Source of the DNA: Clostridia bacterium
Lineage (GTDB): Bacteria; Bacillota; Clostridia; Oscillospirales; CAG-272
Assembly (NCBI GenBank): GCA_017547755.1
Contig: JAFYOX010000053.1
Location: 1-55,173 of the forward strand
DNA: 55,173 nucleotides
Direction of reading: 5' to 3'
The notes under the pieces: generated by a model
Databases searched by the model: none
Seen by the model: only the letters and a program-made list of their open reading frames with translations
What the model was told of the DNA's origin: nothing
Translations under genes and position numbers: made by a program
In this document: positions 53,281 to 55,173 of the stretch, piece by piece
Numbering within the stretch: the first letter of the stretch is position 1
Layout of the letters: the number at the start of each line of letters is the position of its first letter

Positions 53281-54768
53281 TTATGCTTTCCGTTTTCCGT
53301 CCGCCTGACCGGCGTATTCGTCAAGGAACCATTCCGCCGTTTTGGTGACTGACAGATGCACGCGTTCCCCGTTTTCATCAAACGTGAATTCCGCCGCCAT
53401 GTTGCCGAAGTAATCGTCGATCACGTACGTCCGGACGAGCAGTTTGTCGGGCGCCGTCCAGACCGCCGCATTCAGGCAGCGGTATTCCTCCCCTTTCGGC
53501 TGATTGATGCGCCGTCCGGAATAATGCGTTTCCGGGAAGGTGGTATCTTCGTACGCCGCAAGCCGGAACGGCAGGACTTTATCGCCGCGGCCGGTATGAT
53601 AAACGAGCGCACCGCCGCCGTTATTGTCGAAATTGATTTCAAAACTGTCGATTCCCATGCGGTTTTCCGCAAGTTCGTAGGTCACGCCGCCGATTTTTTC
53701 CGCCATCGGGGAATCCGCGTCTCCAGCGGGAACATTGACTTCGAGAGATGCGAGCAGTTCGTTCATTTCCGCGAGAGCGGCGTTGTCTTCGGGCTGGGGC
53801 TCGTCCGTCATGCGGTCGACGACGGTTTCCCAGAGGACGTTATAGATCATGGCATAACCGTCTGCGTCACCCTGCATATCGCTGGTGCAGACGAAAAGGA
53901 AATCCTTTTCGGGGATACAGACGGCAAGCTGACCGCCCATTCCGCAGAAGGAGAAGGAATTCTTCCACGTATTCCAGATCTGATATCCGTAGCCGTACCC
54001 TTCCATGGCGTTGATGATCTTTCCGTTATCGATCTGATGCGCGGTCGCGGCGCGGACATAGTCTTCGCTGAGGTACCGTTTTCCGCCGATTTCGCCGCCG
54101 TTAGCGAAGATCAGAGCAAATCTGGCGAGGTCACGGGTGGTACATTCGACGCCGGAGCCGCCCCATGCGTATCCTTCGGGGGCTTCGACGCACCATGCGT
54201 TTTCGGAAAATCCGAGTTCGCGGAGCGCTTTATCCTTGAGATATTCAAGAAAAGTCTTCCCGGTCATGCGTTCCACGAGGACATCGAGGGTATACGTCGC
54301 GGAGGTATCGTACCGGAATTCGGTTCCGGCGGGATGATCCGGTTCATGATGCGGGTGGAAGAAGGTATGCACCCAGTCCATATCCTGCGCGGTATACGTA
54401 CTGTACTTATGGCAGGTGGACATTTTGAGCATATCCTCAACAGTCATCTCCGCGATGAGCGGATGGATCCCGTCCCCGGTCTGATCGGGAAAATGATCCG
54501 CGATCTTATCCTTCAGCGAGATCTTCCCTTCATCAACAAGCATCCCGACCGCCGCGCTGACGAACGTCTTGCTCACCGAATACATCCGGTGCAGCCAATT
54601 CTCATCAAACGGCTTCCAGTACCCTTCCGCAAACACCTTCCCGTGCCGCATCATCAGAAAACTGTGGCACATCTTCCGTCTCCGGTTCATCTCTCCCACA
54701 TACTCCCCGACCCACTCCGGCTTCACGCCAACCTCTTCCGGTCTGCAAAACTCCAGAACATCAGCCAT
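53281..54768 (-). CDS. serine beta-lactamase-fold hydrolase with C-terminal beta domain
   Basis: The 495-residue protein has SVSK (S64, K67) as the SxxK motif and FRYDTSA (Y153) in place of YxN, as in esterase-type class C relatives, and an extra C-terminal domain of about 130 residues. It is a second member of the group, only distantly similar to the one at 47131. No signal peptide is visible, so a cytoplasmic esterase or transacylase is likelier than a beta-lactamase. First gene of the minus unit, with a sigma-A promoter 34 bp upstream. Confidence 0.7.
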   Translation of the reverse strand: MADVLEFCRPEEVGVKPEWVGEYVGEMNRRRKMCHSFLMMRHGKVFAEGYWKPFDENWLHRMYSVSKTFVSAAVGMLVDEGKISLKDKIADHFPDQTGDGIHPLIAEMTVEDMLKMSTCHKYSTYTAQDMDWVHTFFHPHHEPDHPAGTEFRYDTSATYTLDVLVERMTGKTFLEYLKDKALRELGFSENAWCVEAPEGYAWGGSGVECTTRDLARFALIFANGGEIGGKRYLSEDYVRAATAHQIDNGKIINAMEGYGYGYQIWNTWKNSFSFCGMGGQLAVCIPEKDFLFVCTSDMQGDADGYAMIYNVLWETVVDRMTDEPQPEDNAALAEMNELLASLEVNVPAGDADSPMAEKIGGVTYELAENRMGIDSFEINFDNNGGGALVYHTGRGDKVLPFRLAAYEDTTFPETHYSGRRINQPKGEEYRCLNAAVWTAPDKLLVRTYVIDDYFGNMAAEFTFDENGERVHLSVTKTAEWFLDEYAGQADGKRKA

Positions 54769-54801
54769 TCTGCTTTTCTCCTTTTCGTTCGTTTTTCTTT
54801 C

Positions 54802-54830
54802 ATTATACTACAGGGATTTAGGGATTGCAA
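54802..54830 (-). promoter_or_regulatory. sigma-A promoter
   Basis: Minus strand TTGCAA (54830-54825), 17 bp, TATAAT (54807-54802), before the three-gene unit. Confidence 0.7.
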
Positions 54831-55173
54831 GGGTGGAGGATGGGGGATACGGTCGCTTTTTGAAAAAAGCTCCGCAAAAACTTTAATCTGCGGCAGCCGG
54901 ATTGTGGGGCTGATATGGGTTTGTGAAAAAGGATTTTTGAAGGGTCTGTGCGCTGACATTTAGGATATCCCAGCCGATAAAATATGAGCGATCCAAGACC
55001 TATGTAGTAGTGGAGACGGAAATCAGGGCATTCGCTCCCTGCTTTCCCACGCCGGCTTCCGATACGATGATATCGTGCGTCAATATAGAATTCAGCTACA
55101 TATTATTGGGCATCCGCACTCCTTGGCTGCCGCCGTTCGTGCTTTGCGGCAGTTAAAACTGTATGTCAGCCGC
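54831..55173. other. window edge, no gene assigned
   Basis: A small palindrome (GCTTTTTGAAAAAAGC, around 54856-54871) recalls the 3'-end repeats. A plus-strand frame is open from about 54989 to the window edge without an ATG, ending in a basic stretch, and could be a gene fragment; it is not recognised. Confidence 0.35.

Noticed and set aside
50804-53308. 834-codon plus-strand open frame over the M14 and FAD genes
   Set aside because: The minus-strand genes have clear catalytic motifs, RBSs and a promoter; the plus frame is a by-product of high third-position GC bias.
47131-54768. Beta-lactam resistance genes
   Set aside because: Both SxxK proteins lack a signal peptide, YxN is changed and KTG is not evident; sugar- or peptide-ester hydrolysis is more likely.
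54989-55173. Plus-strand gene start at the right edge
   Set aside because: The open frame has no ATG, no RBS and no recognisable motif; a fragment cannot be excluded.

Overview
The window reads as one contig from a Gram-positive, low-to-mid GC anaerobe, most likely a gut Firmicute of the class Clostridia. This is inferred from AGGAGG-type ribosome binding sites, TTGACA/TATAAT promoters with 17-bp spacers, a cell-wall-sorted thioester-type surface protein, an FtsW/RodA-PBP pair, and host- or plant-glycan degrading enzymes. No rRNA, tRNA, CRISPR array, integrase or insertion sequence was seen.

Left part (about 0.6-24.7 kb) is a signalling, proteostasis and possible conflict island. A plus-strand operon encodes a beta-CASP metallo-beta-lactamase, a protein ending in a GrpE-like domain, and a divergent Hsp70. 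A SprT-like protease follows. A nine-gene minus-strand operon (16.8 to 6.0 kb) then carries a pseudokinase, a PP2C phosphatase, a Ser/Thr kinase, a membrane protein, a zinc-ribbon P-loop GTPase, a GAP1-like GTPase-associated membrane protein, an FHA protein, an FtsW/RodA and a class B PBP. It resembles the actinobacterial pknB-pstP-rodA-pbpA-fha cluster with a GTPase module inserted. A small protein at 17.0 kb and a two-gene unit at 17.7-23.4 kb follow. The second gene of that unit encodes a 1392-residue protein that joins a kinase, a Rossmann domain, a RyR-like segment and a CARF plus PD-(D/E)XK (DUF1887/Card1-like) module. No CRISPR locus is near it.

Four transcription units here (the Hsp70 operon, the SprT-like gene, the nine-gene operon and the 17.0-kb gene) share a 16-bp motif, ATTCATTTRGTGNGAT. 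It lies 26-28 bp upstream of each -10 box, so they look like one regulon under one activator. The kinase-CARF unit has an ordinary promoter without the motif. The part ends with a broken thioester surface-protein gene whose first break lies in a perfect 16-bp inverted repeat.

Right part (24.9-54.8 kb) is a carbohydrate and amino-acid catabolic region made of several short transcription units. It holds a NagB-like deaminase, a DUF4091 protein, GH20, GH2, an SGNH esterase, two Gfo/Idh/MocA proteins, GH28-like and beta-helix proteins, a GH36 alpha-galactosidase, a UROD-family protein, a HAD phosphatase, a heparinase II/III-like lyase, a GH5-like hydrolase, a metallophosphoesterase, two serine-beta-lactamase-fold hydrolases, an FAD oxidoreductase and a CCP-like M14 peptidase. 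The threonine catabolic genes tdh and kbl are embedded in it. The set suggests stepwise removal of galactosyl, hexosaminyl and uronic residues. No transporter or regulator gene is present. A family of 3'-end hairpin repeats and one MITE-like element occur in the gaps.
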